Shown here piece by piece: positions 1 through 8,418 of a DNA stretch of 38,376 nucleotides; position 1 is the first letter of the stretch, and every line of letters starts with the position of its first letter. Source of the stretch: CALMEC01 sp031372145. Lineage in GTDB: Bacteria; Actinomycetota; Thermoleophilia; Miltoncostaeales; Miltoncostaeaceae. The stretch is taken from contig JANMKR010000132.1 of assembly GCA_031372145.1 (NCBI GenBank), positions 1 to 38,376 on the forward strand, written 5' to 3'. The position numbers were made by a program, and so were the translations under genes. The notes beneath the pieces were generated by a model. It was not told the DNA's origin and searched no databases. It saw nothing but the letters and a program-made list of their open reading frames with translations.

Positions 1-135
1 GATGAGCGCTTCCGAGAACGGCCAGCCCCGACCGGGGGGCTCGAGCTGGGCCATCAGCGCGTCGAACGGCAGCTCCGTTCGCCGGCGCTCGACGCCTGCC
101 CGTGTCGTCTCGACGATGTCCTCCAAGAACCCCAC
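1..135 (-). CDS. trpC: Indole-3-glycerol phosphate synthase, N-terminal fragment cut by window edge
   Basis: Indole-3-glycerol phosphate synthase closes the indole ring in tryptophan synthesis (CdRP to indole-3-glycerol phosphate). Only the first 45 codons lie in the window, read from a GTG at 135 with no stop before base 1. The translation begins VGFLEDIVETTRAGVERRR and continues to a WPFSEALI segment, matching the usual TrpC start (a LEDIV helix, basic stretch, then R-PFSEAL before the barrel). The GTG lies two bases after the trpD stop, so it is the last visible gene of the deoC-hisIE-trpEGDC operon. The assignment rests on the N-terminal motif plus position; the catalytic barrel is not visible. 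Confidence 0.8.
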   Translation of the reverse strand, partial: MGFLEDIVETTRAGVERRRTELPFDALMAQLEPPGRGWPFSEALI

Positions 136-137
136 GC

Positions 138-1175
138 CTACCCGGTTTCCTGGCGCTCCAGCGCCAACTCGTTGGTCACCGCGACGAACTGCGCCAGCCG
201 TTCACGCGCGCCGCCGCTTGTGATGCTCTCACGTGCGGCGACGATCGCGTCCTCAAGGCGCGTCGCCCGGCCTGAGACCAAGATGGCGGCCGCGGCGTTG
301 ACGGCGATCAGGTCGGCGGCGGCACCCGTGCCGCGCTCGAGCGCGGTGATGATGATCGCCGCATTGTCGGCGGGTGCTCCTCCCGCAACGTCCTGCTCGG
401 TGGCCGGAGCAAGGCCGAGCGCCGCAGGGTCGATACGCCACAGCCGGACGCCACGTGACGTGACCTCCGCCACGTTGGTCGGCGCAGACGTCGAGATCTC
501 GTCCAGACCATCCTCGGACGAGACGACCAGGGCATGTTCGGCGCCCAACTCCGCCAAGGCCGCGGCGATGCGCTCGACATACGACGGGTCGGACACGCCG
601 ATCACCTGACGCCGCACACCGGCAGGGTTGGTCAGCGGGCCCAGCAGATTGAAGATCGTCCGCACACCGAGTGCCGCGCGCACCGGCCCGATGTGGCGGA
701 ACGCGGGATGATGCGACGGAGCGAACATGAACCCCACGCCGACGCGCTCGATGCATTGCGCCACGGCGTCGGGCGTCAAGTCGATCCTGGCGCCAAGCGC
801 CTCCAGCACGTCCGCGCTGCCACTGCGTGACGTCGCCGAGCGGTTGCCGTGCTTGGCGACCGAGACCCCCGCTCCCGCGACAACGAATGCGGCGGCGGTC
901 GAGACGTTGAACGTCGCGCGTCCGCCACCGGTGCCACACGTATCGACGAGCGGCGTGTTCGTCACGCGCACCAGGGCGCTGCGGGCCCGCACGACCGACG
1001 CCAATCCGGCCAGCTCGGCGGCGGTCTCCCCTTTGGCGCGCAGCGCGATCAGGAACGCTCCCGTCTGGACCGGGTCGATCTGGCCACTCAGGATCGCGTC
1101 GAGCGCCTCGGCTGCACCATCGCGACCCAAGTCCTCGCCGGCCAGCAATCGATCGATCTGCGTGGCGATGCTCAC
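138..1175 (-). CDS. trpD: Anthranilate phosphoribosyltransferase
   Basis: TrpD transfers the phosphoribosyl group of PRPP to anthranilate, the second step of tryptophan synthesis, in the cytoplasm. The 345-residue product has the family's usual length. It shows the small N-terminal helical domain, then the PRPP-binding DTCGTGGG loop at residues 78-85, NVSTAAA after it, and KHGNR at 108-112 with SGSADVLEALG following. The ATG at 1175 overlaps the trpG stop as ATGA, indicating translational coupling. No frameshift or missing active-site residue is seen. Confidence 0.97.
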   Translation of the reverse strand: MSIATQIDRLLAGEDLGRDGAAEALDAILSGQIDPVQTGAFLIALRAKGETAAELAGLASVVRARSALVRVTNTPLVDTCGTGGGRATFNVSTAAAFVVAGAGVSVAKHGNRSATSRSGSADVLEALGARIDLTPDAVAQCIERVGVGFMFAPSHHPAFRHIGPVRAALGVRTIFNLLGPLTNPAGVRRQVIGVSDPSYVERIAAALAELGAEHALVVSSEDGLDEISTSAPTNVAEVTSRGVRLWRIDPAALGLAPATEQDVAGGAPADNAAIIITALERGTGAAADLIAVNAAAAILVSGRATRLEDAIVAARESITSGGARERLAQFVAVTNELALERQETG

Positions 1176-1753
1176 GCCGACTGCGCCAAGAAGTTCGCGA
1201 GCAGGCGCTTTCCCGCCGCCGTCAGGATCGACTCGGGGTGGAACTGCACGCCTTCCACGGGGAACTCCCTGTGCCGCAATCCCATGATGACGTCACCGTC
1301 GCACCACGCCGAGACCTCGAGCACGTCGGGCAGCTCGCCCTCGACGATGAGCGAGTGGTAGCGCGTCGCGGTCATCGGGTTCTCGATACCGGCAAAGAGC
1401 GTCTTGCCGTCATGGGTGATCTCACTCGTCTTTCCGTGCACCGGCTCCTGCCCGCGGATGACGGTGCCGCCAAACGCCTGGCCGATCGCCTGGTGACCGA
1501 GGCAGACGCCGAGCACCGGAACCACCCCGGCGAAATGGCGGATCGCATCGAGGGAGATGCCGGCCTCGTCCGGGGTCTTGGGACCGGGCGAGATGACAAG
1601 GTGCGTCGGAGCGAGGGCCGTGAGGCCGACGATGTCGATCGCATCGTGCCGGTGGACCAGCACCTCGGCGCCGAGCTCCGACAGGTACTGGAACAGGTTG
1701 TAGGTGAAGCTGTCGTAGTTGTCGACGAGCGCAACGCGCGGGGTCATCGGCAT
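1172..1753 (-). CDS. trpG: Anthranilate synthase component II (glutamine amidotransferase)
   Basis: TrpG is the class I glutamine amidotransferase that hands ammonia to TrpE for anthranilate formation. The protein of about 193 residues starts MPMTPRVALVDNYDSFTYN, the typical TrpG opening. It carries the nucleophile elbow GVCLGHQAIGQAFGG and the C-terminal FHPES His/Glu pair of the catalytic triad. The reading frame stays open upstream, but the ATG at 1753 lies two bases after the trpE stop and gives the family's normal length; an ATG two codons later (1747) is equally possible. It is a stand-alone subunit, not fused to TrpE. Confidence 0.96.
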   Translation of the reverse strand: MPMTPRVALVDNYDSFTYNLFQYLSELGAEVLVHRHDAIDIVGLTALAPTHLVISPGPKTPDEAGISLDAIRHFAGVVPVLGVCLGHQAIGQAFGGTVIRGQEPVHGKTSEITHDGKTLFAGIENPMTATRYHSLIVEGELPDVLEVSAWCDGDVIMGLRHREFPVEGVQFHPESILTAAGKRLLANFLAQSA

Positions 1754-1755
1754 CC

Positions 1756-3288
1756 CTACCAATCCGCCTGTGCGGCCGCGACCTCGATGGCCCGGAACAT
1801 CCCGGCGGCCTTGCTCTCGGTCTCGGTGAACTCGGAGGACGCGACCGAGTCGGCCACGATCCCGGCCCCCGCCTGCACATATGCGACACCGTCGTGACAG
1901 ACGATCGTGCGGATCGTGATGCACACGTCCAGATCGCCGTTGAACCCCACATAACCGACCGCGCCGCCATAGGGCCCGCGCTTGGTGGGCTCGAGTTCGT
2001 CGATGATCTCCATCGCCCGCACCTTGGGCGCCCCCGAGAGCGTGCCCGCCGGAAACGCCGCGCGCAGCGCATCGCTTGCCCGCATGCCCTCGGCCAGCTC
2101 GCCCACGACGCTGCTTTCGATGTGCATGACGTGACTGTAGAGATGCACGCCCATCAGTTCCTTGACGGCGACGCTCCCCGGCCGCGCGACGCGACCGATG
2201 TCATTGCGACCCAGGTCGACCAGCATCACGTGTTCGGCGCGTTCCTTCGGGTCGTGCAGCAGTTCGTCGGCCAGGCGCTGGTCCTCGACCAACGTCTCGC
2301 CGCGGGGACGCGTCCCGGCGATGGGACGGGTCTCCACGGTGCCACCGACGACCTTGACGAGCATCTCAGGGGATGAGCCCACAAGCGCCACGTCGCCGAA
2401 ATCGAGGAAGAACATGTAGGGCGACGGGTTGACGGTGCGCAGGCCGCGGTAGACCGCGAAGGGGTCCAGGTTCATCCGGGCGGCGAAACGCTGCGACGGC
2501 ACCACTTGAAATGCATCTCCGGCGAACACGTACTCCCGCACGCGTTCCACCGCGTGCTCGAAGTCCGCCTGCGTCGTGTTGCTTTCGATCGGCCCGATCC
2601 GGGGCGCGGGCTTGGGGTCAACAGCGACCGGAACCGGCCCCGAGAGACGCTGCTTGATCTCACGCAACTCGCTGACCGCCCGGTCGTATGCATCGTTGGG
2701 CGACTCACCTCGATCCAGGCGACACGGCACGACGAGGGTCAGCGACCGACTCAGGTGATCGAACTGCACGAACGGCCCGGTGATCATCATCGCGAGGTCG
2801 GGGATCCCCCGATCGTCGGGTGGGATGTCAGGCAGGCGCTCGACCCTGCGCACCAGGTCGTACCCGAAAAAGCCGACAGCGCCACCGTGGAACGCAAGCT
2901 CCGCCTGCGGCGCGGCCACCCGAGCCGCCGTGACAACGTCCTCGACGGCACCGAACGGATCGTTCGCGTCGAGCGGCTGGACTTCGCCCCTGTCGGTCAG
3001 GAGCGCCAGGGTCTCGCCCACCCCGCGGATCACCGCTTGCGGACGGATGCCGATCATCGAGTAGCGACCCAGGCGTTGACCTTCTTCGGCCGATTCGAGC
3101 AGGAAACACGGCCCGTCATCACGGAGCTTCAGGAACGCGCTGACGGGGGTCTCGCAGTCGGCGATGAACGTGTGGATCAGCGGAACCTGGCGATGTGCTC
3201 CCACCATCGCAATGACCTCCTCACGTGTCGGCGAGACCGCAAACCCTGAGCCATCGCTCGGCGGCACCTCCAAGCGCAGCGCGCTCAT
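1756..3288 (-). CDS. trpE: Anthranilate synthase component I
   Basis: TrpE converts chorismate to anthranilate with ammonia from TrpG, the committed and feedback-controlled step. The 510-residue product has the tryptophan-binding LLES motif at residues 63-66. It also has the C-terminal chorismate-binding core: GSSPEML, RPIAGTRPRG, the LVDLGRNDIGRV segment, FPAGTLSGAPK and YGGAVGYVGFNGDLD. LLES suggests classical tryptophan feedback inhibition. The chosen ATG at 3288 overlaps the hisIE stop (ATGA); an open frame 20 codons upstream would reach into hisIE and lacks family similarity. Confidence 0.97.
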   Translation of the reverse strand: MSALRLEVPPSDGSGFAVSPTREEVIAMVGAHRQVPLIHTFIADCETPVSAFLKLRDDGPCFLLESAEEGQRLGRYSMIGIRPQAVIRGVGETLALLTDRGEVQPLDANDPFGAVEDVVTAARVAAPQAELAFHGGAVGFFGYDLVRRVERLPDIPPDDRGIPDLAMMITGPFVQFDHLSRSLTLVVPCRLDRGESPNDAYDRAVSELREIKQRLSGPVPVAVDPKPAPRIGPIESNTTQADFEHAVERVREYVFAGDAFQVVPSQRFAARMNLDPFAVYRGLRTVNPSPYMFFLDFGDVALVGSSPEMLVKVVGGTVETRPIAGTRPRGETLVEDQRLADELLHDPKERAEHVMLVDLGRNDIGRVARPGSVAVKELMGVHLYSHVMHIESSVVGELAEGMRASDALRAAFPAGTLSGAPKVRAMEIIDELEPTKRGPYGGAVGYVGFNGDLDVCITIRTIVCHDGVAYVQAGAGIVADSVASSEFTETESKAAGMFRAIEVAAAQADW

Positions 3289-3923
3289 GAGCGTCGTGAG
3301 TCGAGCTCTGCCGCGACCTCGTTCAGGCCGACACCTGTGGCCTGCCACAACACCGTCAGGTGGTACAGCAGGTCAGCGCTCTCGTAGACGACCTGACCGT
3401 GTTCGTTGCCCTTGGCCGCCAGGACCACCTCGGTCGCCTCCTCGCCCACTTTCTTGCACACGGTGTCGATGCCCTTGGCAAGCAGCCTGGCGGTGTACGA
3501 CGCGTCCGGATCGGCAGCGGCGGCGCGATCCGTGACGGTCCGCTCGAGCGACGCGAGCGACGCGAACGGCTGCGATGCCTGACCTGCCAGCCGATCCGAA
3601 AAGCACGTCTCGGCACCGGTGTGGCATGCGGCGCCGGCCTGGTCGACAAGCGCCAGCAGCGTGTCGCCATCGCAGTCGAGCATCAGGCCGCGGACCTGCT
3701 GCGTGTTGCCGCTCGTCGCGCCCTTGTTCCACAGCTCCTGGCGTGACCGGCTCCAGAACCAGGTCTGCCCTGTTTCGATCGTCCGGGTGAGCGACTCCTT
3801 GTTCATCCAGGCGTGGGTCAGCACACGCCCGCTCGTGGCGTCCTGCACGACGACCGGCACCAGGCCATCGGGGCCGAACCGGACGCGCGCGAGCACATCT
3901 GGCTCGGCTTCGAGGAAATTCAT
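3285..3923 (-). CDS. hisIE: Bifunctional phosphoribosyl-AMP cyclohydrolase / phosphoribosyl-ATP pyrophosphatase
   Basis: HisIE catalyses steps 2 and 3 of histidine synthesis: PR-ATP pyrophosphohydrolysis (HisE half) and PR-AMP ring opening (HisI half). In this 212-residue protein the HisI domain occupies about 1-112, with the zinc cysteines C84 (CDGD), C100 and C107 (ACHTGAETCF). The HisE domain occupies about 125-205, with KKVGEEATEVVLAAK and ESADLLYHLTVL. The ATG at 3923 overlaps the deoC stop as ATGA. A longer open frame upstream is deoC read out of frame. Placing a his gene directly before trpE is common in actinobacteria, but its usual neighbour hisF is absent here and deoC takes its place. 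Confidence 0.96.
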   Translation of the reverse strand: MNFLEAEPDVLARVRFGPDGLVPVVVQDATSGRVLTHAWMNKESLTRTIETGQTWFWSRSRQELWNKGATSGNTQQVRGLMLDCDGDTLLALVDQAGAACHTGAETCFSDRLAGQASQPFASLASLERTVTDRAAAADPDASYTARLLAKGIDTVCKKVGEEATEVVLAAKGNEHGQVVYESADLLYHLTVLWQATGVGLNEVAAELDSRRS

Positions 3924-4636
3924 CCCGACTTCGAGAGCTCCTTCATGATCCTGATCGCCGATCCGCTGCCGATCCGCGATGCGCCTGCGTTGATCATCGC
4001 CTCGGCGGCCTCGAGGGTGCGAATGCCACCCGAGGCCTTGACGCCCACGCCTTCCGGCAGGGCCTCGCGCATCAGCTCGACATCCTCGACGGTGGCCTGC
4101 GTGCCCACACCGGTCGCGGTCTTGGCAAAATCCGCGCCCGAGTCGGCGACGATCTTGCATGCCAGGCGCTTGAGCTTGTCGTCGAGATAAGGTGCCTCGA
4201 TGACGACCTTGACGATGACCATTCCCCGGGCATCGTTGACCGCGCGTGATTGCACCGCGCGGACCAGGCTCGCAAGCTCGTTGCGAACATACCCGAAGTC
4301 ACCCGAGCGCAACGCGACGACGTTCATCACGACGTCCAGCTCCTCGGCACCGGCGGTCACAGCCTGCTCGGCCGCCGCGATCTTGCCACCGGGCAGGTCC
4401 GCCCCGTACGGATACGAGATGACCGCACAGGTCTTGACGTCGCAGCCGTGCAGGCGCTCCACCATAATCGGCAGAAATGTCGGAAACGAACAGACGGTGG
4501 CGAAGTGATGTTCGCGTGCTTCATCACACACTCGCTCGATGTCGGCCTGAGTGGCACGAACATCCAGAAGCGTGTGGTCAAGCGTCTTGGCGAGCTCCTC
4601 AGGTTGGATCAGGAGTCTCCCGTACCGGCGGCGCAC
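3920..4636 (-). CDS. deoC: Deoxyribose-phosphate aldolase
   Basis: DeoC cleaves 2-deoxyribose-5-phosphate to glyceraldehyde-3-phosphate and acetaldehyde in deoxynucleoside breakdown. The TIM-barrel signature is complete: LDHTLLD near 19-25, ELDVVMN with catalytic Asp101, the Schiff-base lysine in DFAKTATG (K172), the VKASGGIRT strand with K200, and GASRIGSGS near the C terminus. The GTG at 4636 gives 238 residues, within family range; no ATG in frame lies nearby. A TATACT box sits 9 bases upstream, so the message may be nearly leaderless. It heads the his/trp operon, although its pathway has no direct link with amino-acid synthesis. Confidence 0.94.
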   Translation of the reverse strand: MRRRYGRLLIQPEELAKTLDHTLLDVRATQADIERVCDEAREHHFATVCSFPTFLPIMVERLHGCDVKTCAVISYPYGADLPGGKIAAAEQAVTAGAEELDVVMNVVALRSGDFGYVRNELASLVRAVQSRAVNDARGMVIVKVVIEAPYLDDKLKRLACKIVADSGADFAKTATGVGTQATVEDVELMREALPEGVGVKASGGIRTLEAAEAMINAGASRIGSGSAIRIMKELSKSG

Positions 4637-4645
4637 ATCGCAGCG

Positions 4646-4651
4646 AGTATA
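4646..4651 (-). promoter_or_regulatory. Candidate -10 box for the deoC-hisIE-trp operon
   Basis: TATACT on the minus strand (5/6 match to TATAAT) lies 9 bases before the deoC GTG. With a normal spacing the transcript would start about three bases before the start codon, giving a near-leaderless mRNA. No convincing -35 hexamer is seen 16-18 bases upstream, so this is tentative. No trp attenuator or leader peptide can fit in the 37-base gap to the divergent glycosylase gene. Confidence 0.35.
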
Positions 4652-4673
4652 GCGACCGCAAAGCACCCCGCCC

Positions 4674-5522
4674 GTGCCTGAGATGCCCGAACTCCAGGCC
4701 CTGGCGGAAGGATTGGCGACGGCTTGCATCGGTCGGGCTATCGTCGATGTCGCCGTCTGGCAACCGGCCGCGCTCAAGACCGCCGAGCCCCCGCTGACCG
4801 TGTTGGCCGGTCGGACGGTGACCGACGTCTGGCGCCGCGGCAAGCTGATCGGCGTTGCGGCAGGTGGCCACACGATCGTCATCCATCTGATGCAGGGTGG
4901 CCGGCTCGGACTGATCGGGGCGCGTGCCAAGCGTCCTGGACGTTCGGTCGCCATGTCGATCGCACTCGATGGCGGTCAGGAGCTGCGGTTGCGCGAAGCC
5001 GCCACCGAGCATCGAGCGAGCGTGCATCTGCTGGATGGCGCCGGGCTCGCCGTGCACCCCCCGCTCACCCGCATGGGACCAGAGCCGCTGGGCCTGCCCG
5101 CACTGATGTGGCGCGAGCGGCTGGCATCACCCCCTGCCAGATTGCACACCGCGCTTCGCGACGGCCGCCGTGTCGCCGGAATCGGGCGCGCGTACGCGAG
5201 CGACATCATGTGGGCCGCACGCCTGGCGCCGTTCGCGCGGGCGGACCGGTTGACAGACGACGAGTGCGCCCGACTCGCGGCGGCAACCGACACGGTCCTG
5301 GGGCAGGCGCTCACGCGGGCGCGCGAACGGATCACCACCAACCTGCCTGACCGCGAGGATCGCGTCACCATCGTCCACAGGCACTTCGGCGAGCCGTGCG
5401 TGCGCTGCGGCCGCCCACTGGAGCGGGTCTCGTTCGAGGGCTATGAGCTTGTCTACTGCCCGGACTGTCAGAATGGCGGTCGCGTGCTCGCCGACCGACG
5501 ACTCAGCCGACTGCTTCGGTGA
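4674..5522 (+). CDS. Fpg/Nei-family DNA glycosylase (AP lyase)
   Basis: Base-excision repair enzyme that removes oxidised bases and nicks the abasic site. All hallmarks of the Fpg/Nei family are present in the 282 residues. The GTG start gives MPEMPEL, which places the catalytic Pro2 and Glu3 exactly as in Fpg. The beta-hairpin lysine is K57 (WRRGKLIG). A helix-two-turn-helix segment GIGRAYASDIMW follows near 165-180, and a C-terminal zinc finger uses C242, C245, C262 and C265. The middle of the protein is not close enough to classical MutM for me to decide between Fpg and Nei substrate preference. The stop overlaps the next start by GTGA, so the two genes are coupled. Confidence 0.9.
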   Translation: MPEMPELQALAEGLATACIGRAIVDVAVWQPAALKTAEPPLTVLAGRTVTDVWRRGKLIGVAAGGHTIVIHLMQGGRLGLIGARAKRPGRSVAMSIALDGGQELRLREAATEHRASVHLLDGAGLAVHPPLTRMGPEPLGLPALMWRERLASPPARLHTALRDGRRVAGIGRAYASDIMWAARLAPFARADRLTDDECARLAAATDTVLGQALTRARERITTNLPDREDRVTIVHRHFGEPCVRCGRPLERVSFEGYELVYCPDCQNGGRVLADRRLSRLLR

Positions 5523-6193
5523 CCGAAGGAATACTCGCCACCGGCGCGGCGATCCGGGTGACCGGACCCCGCGACGGCCGTGTCGTGCTGTGCGTCAACG
5601 GCGGCACGGCCCGCGAACGACCGGGCATCTGGAGTGCCAGCGTCGAGTACCTGGTGCGCACGCTCGCGCGCACGCTGCCCGAGGTCGGATGGGCCGAGGT
5701 GCGCTACCGGGTGCGCTCGTGGAAGCAGATGCCGATGTGCATCGAGGACGGGACTGCGGCACTCGAGGCCGTCGTCGCCGCGGGAGCCCGAGAGGTCGTG
5801 ATCCTGGGCTACTCGATGGGCGGCGCCGTCGCCGGATCGATCGCAGGCCACCCGCTGGTGCATCAGGTCATCGGGCTGGCGCCCTGGTTGCCTGAACGGC
5901 TTGCAATGCCGGGCATGGCGGGCAAGCACTTCGATGTCTTCCACGGCAGCTTGGATCGCTACCTGCCCGGCATCCCAGGTGTCAGCCCAACCAGCTCGCG
6001 CACCGGCTTCGAGCGCCTGCGCCGCGACGGCACGACCGGCACCTACACCCTGATTCCCGGAGGGATTCACGCGATCGCCGTGCGCGCACCGTGGGGGTCC
6101 GTCATCGCGCTTCCCCGCGCCGGGAGCTGGGTCCGGCACGTTGCGGATGCAATGACCGCATTTGCCCATCCGTACGAAGGAACACCCGCGTAG
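5519..6193 (+). CDS. Alpha/beta hydrolase of unknown substrate
   Basis: A 224-residue cytoplasmic protein with a small alpha/beta-hydrolase layout. The nucleophile elbow GYSMGGAVAG supplies the serine, a later FHGSLDRYLPG segment supplies the acidic residue, and PGGIHAIAV supplies the histidine. The pattern resembles dienelactone-hydrolase or esterase-like proteins, but no motif identifies the substrate. It starts with a GTG that overlaps the glycosylase stop (GTGA), which implies co-transcription; whether the two activities are linked is unknown. No signal peptide is seen. Confidence 0.75.
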   Translation: MTEGILATGAAIRVTGPRDGRVVLCVNGGTARERPGIWSASVEYLVRTLARTLPEVGWAEVRYRVRSWKQMPMCIEDGTAALEAVVAAGAREVVILGYSMGGAVAGSIAGHPLVHQVIGLAPWLPERLAMPGMAGKHFDVFHGSLDRYLPGIPGVSPTSSRTGFERLRRDGTTGTYTLIPGGIHAIAVRAPWGSVIALPRAGSWVRHVADAMTAFAHPYEGTPA

Positions 6194-6251
6194 CCGTACG
6201 CGCGGGCCGTTGCCACCCCGTGCAGGGGCAGGCCCGGCTATCGTCATTCAG

Positions 6252-7769
6252 ATGGCCGTCGACTCCCAACACATCGAACGTTCACCCGGTGTCAGCTACC
6301 GGTCGGCGGCGGGTCGATGGGTGTTGTTCGCGACGGTGTTGGGATCGAGCATGGCGTTCCTGGATGCCACGGTCGTCAACATCGCGCTCCCCACGATCGG
6401 CCGCGATCTGCATGCAGACCTGGCCAGCCTGCAGTGGACGATCAACGCGTACACGCTTGCGTTGGCGGCGTTCCTGCTGCTGGGTGGTTCGCTGGGTGAT
6501 CATTTCGGACGTCGCCGGGTGTTCTGCGTCGGGGCCATCTGGTTCGCGGCGGCGTCACTGCTGTGCGGCATCGCCCCCAACGTCGAGATGCTCATCACGG
6601 CCCGTGGGCTGCAGGGAGTCGGCGCCGCGCTGCTCACCCCGGGCAGCCTCGCGATCATCGAGGCCAGCTTCCGGAAGGAGGATCGCGGTGCGGCGGTTGG
6701 TGCATGGTCCGGCCTTGGCGGTATCGCGGGCGCACTCGGCCCGTTCCTCGGCGGCTACCTGATCGAAGCCGTTTCGTGGCGGCTGATCTTTCTGATCAAC
6801 CTCCCGATCGCAGCGGCAGTCGTGTGGGTGGCGCGACGCCACGTTCCGGAGACGCGCGACGAGAGCATCCGCGGCCTGCCGCTGGACATCCGCGGCGCCA
6901 CGGTCACCGCGTTGGGACTCGCTGCGGCAACGTACGGGCTGACATCCGGCGTCGCGTCCGGGTGGTCATCGCCGGGCGTGCTGGGAGCGCTCACCGCGGG
7001 CATCGCGGGACTTGTGGCGTTCATCCTCATGGAGCGTGGACGGCGCGGCGCGCTGATCCCGCTCGAGTTGTTCCGGTCACGACAGTTCAGCGCGGCGAAC
7101 ATCGTGACGTTCGTGGTCTACGCGGCGCTCGCCGGCGCGTTGTTCCTGTTGCCGATCCAGCTGCAGCAAACCGCCGGGTATTCACCTTTGGCCGCCGGAG
7201 CCTCGCTCGTGCCACTGACGATCGTGATGCTGTTCCTGTCGGCGCGCGCCGGGCGTCTGGCCCAGCGCATCGGGCCGCGCCTGCCGATGAGCGCCGGTCC
7301 GATCGTCGCCGGGCTCGGACTCGGTCTGCTTGGGATCATCGATCAGACCAGTCCGTATGTCTCCGTGGTGCTCCCCGGCGTGCTGGTGTTCGCGCTCGGT
7401 CTGTCGTTGACGGTCGCACCGTTGACCTCGACCGTCTTGCAGGCAGGAGGTGAGGAACACGCGGGCGCGTCCGCGGCAATCAACAACACGGTCGCACGTG
7501 TTGCCGGGCTCATCGCCGTCGCGATCATCCCGGCGCTGGCCGGAATCTCGACATCGAGCGCGGTCGGTGCCGCATCCTTCGACGACGGCTTCACGCGCGG
7601 GATGTTGATCGCCGCAGGCGTGTGCGTGGCCGGCGGACTGCTTGCCGGCGTGACCATTCGCAACCCACCCCGGCCCGCCCACGAGGCTGACCCGTGCAGC
7701 CACTGCTCACTCGACGCCCCACCCTTGCGTGTGCACCCGCTCGAGCCGGACGTCGCCGCTCACACGTGA
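6252..7769 (+). CDS. MFS drug-efflux transporter, DHA2 (14-TM) type
   Basis: A 505-residue integral membrane protein, probably a proton-driven exporter of small toxic molecules. It has about 14 hydrophobic segments. Motif A reads GGSLGDHFGRRRVF after TM2, and an antiporter motif C reads GLGGIAGALGPFLGGYL in TM5. The opening segment with FLDATVVNIALPTIGRDL is typical of DHA2 (EmrB/QacA-like) proteins. The ATG at 6252 is preferred because upstream codons look non-coding; a TATCGT box 7 bases before it could give a leaderless transcript. The C-terminal tail contains DPCSHC and is not part of the family fold. Substrate cannot be told from sequence. Confidence 0.9.
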   Translation: MAVDSQHIERSPGVSYRSAAGRWVLFATVLGSSMAFLDATVVNIALPTIGRDLHADLASLQWTINAYTLALAAFLLLGGSLGDHFGRRRVFCVGAIWFAAASLLCGIAPNVEMLITARGLQGVGAALLTPGSLAIIEASFRKEDRGAAVGAWSGLGGIAGALGPFLGGYLIEAVSWRLIFLINLPIAAAVVWVARRHVPETRDESIRGLPLDIRGATVTALGLAAATYGLTSGVASGWSSPGVLGALTAGIAGLVAFILMERGRRGALIPLELFRSRQFSAANIVTFVVYAALAGALFLLPIQLQQTAGYSPLAAGASLVPLTIVMLFLSARAGRLAQRIGPRLPMSAGPIVAGLGLGLLGIIDQTSPYVSVVLPGVLVFALGLSLTVAPLTSTVLQAGGEEHAGASAAINNTVARVAGLIAVAIIPALAGISTSSAVGAASFDDGFTRGMLIAAGVCVAGGLLAGVTIRNPPRPAHEADPCSHCSLDAPPLRVHPLEPDVAAHT

Positions 7770-7791
7770 CGCGCGCAAGAGGGACTCCATG

Positions 7792-7820
7792 GGGCGCGTT
7801 CCGGATTCGGTCCCGCGCCC
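7792..7820. terminator. Hairpin between convergent genes
   Basis: GGGCGCG (7792-7798) and CGCGCCC (7814-7820) form a 7-bp GC-only stem with a 15-base loop. It lies in the 64-base gap between the convergent MFS gene and the small protein at 7834. There is no U tract, so it is a candidate bidirectional terminator only. Confidence 0.4.
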
Positions 7821-7833
7821 GGTGTCGTAGCCT

Positions 7834-8085
7834 CTAGTGCCCTGCCAGGTAGCCGCTCAGCGCAGCGCTGCCATCGAAGTAGTTGGCGTGCGTCAACATG
7901 ACGGTCTCGATCGAGTCCGACCCGATGAGCACAATCTCAACAAGCTTTGCGGTCCTCAAGCTCCTTCTCCTTGGCCGAGTGGGCAGCCACGGCCGCTTCG
8001 CCGTCGGTACCGAATCCACGGTGTCGATGAGTCTGCCGTCCTCGTGATCAAACACGAGTAGGAAATGTTGGATCTTTCGATTCAT
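7834..8085 (-). CDS. Small conserved-type protein with an internal out-of-frame segment
   Basis: The annotated frame gives 83 residues starting MNRKIQHFLLVFDHEDGRLIDTVD and ending with VEIVLIGSDSIETVMLTHANYFDG. Both ends look like one small actinobacterial protein. The middle (about 7948-8013) is Arg/Pro-rich and unlike either end. The next frame over the same bases reads GTDGEAAVAAHSAKEKELEDRK, a plausible helix joining the two ends. A one-base loss near 8011-8016 and a one-base gain in the AAAG run near 7944-7949 would explain this. It may be a double-frameshift allele that stays open, or a sequencing error. Function unknown; recognition of the family is from memory only. Confidence 0.6.
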   Translation of the reverse strand: MNRKIQHFLLVFDHEDGRLIDTVDSVPTAKRPWLPTRPRRRSLRTAKLVEIVLIGSDSIETVMLTHANYFDGSAALSGYLAGH

Positions 8086-8139
8086 CCGGCGGCTCCTCCC
8101 AGCCAGTGCCCAGCGCGGACCCGTCGACGATTGATTTTG

Positions 8140-8418
8140 CTAATCAGCGTCAGCATCGACATCATCACCGCATTCCTCAATGGCCATCGCCTCGGAAACT
8201 GCACCCAGAAACTCGAGGACCTCGATTGGCCCCTTCCCTCTCTTGAGGTCCTCCTGGAGGCGTCCACCCAGGCGTTCAACCGCGATGCATCGCCCGCGTG
8301 CGAAGTTGGACCTCGATGCATCGGTCGTCGTATCGTACGACCACGTGAACTCCTCGATACCCGGACGGTCGTGGAGCGACGACATAGTCACTGACATCTC
8401 GGTCATCGGCGCCATCAT
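8140..8418 (-). CDS. Hypothetical small protein with acidic tail
   Basis: I do not recognise this protein. A 92-codon reading frame begins ATGATG at 8418 with a GGAG ribosome-binding site just upstream, contains FTWSYDTTTD and a helical part (VERLGGRLQEDLKRGKG), and ends in ECGDDVDADAD. Third-position GC is roughly two thirds, lower than in the neighbouring operons but in keeping with coding. The frame stays open to 8700, and an ATG at 8484 would give 114 residues. Overlapping frames on both strands are also open, so it may not be a gene. No signal peptide or membrane segment is evident. Confidence 0.4.
   Translation of the reverse strand: MMAPMTEMSVTMSSLHDRPGIEEFTWSYDTTTDASRSNFARGRCIAVERLGGRLQEDLKRGKGPIEVLEFLGAVSEAMAIEECGDDVDADAD

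Noticed and set aside
3920..4636. HisF instead of DeoC, given the position before hisIE
   Set aside because: The barrel motifs (DVVMN, DFAKTATG, VKASGGIRT) are those of deoxyribose-phosphate aldolase.
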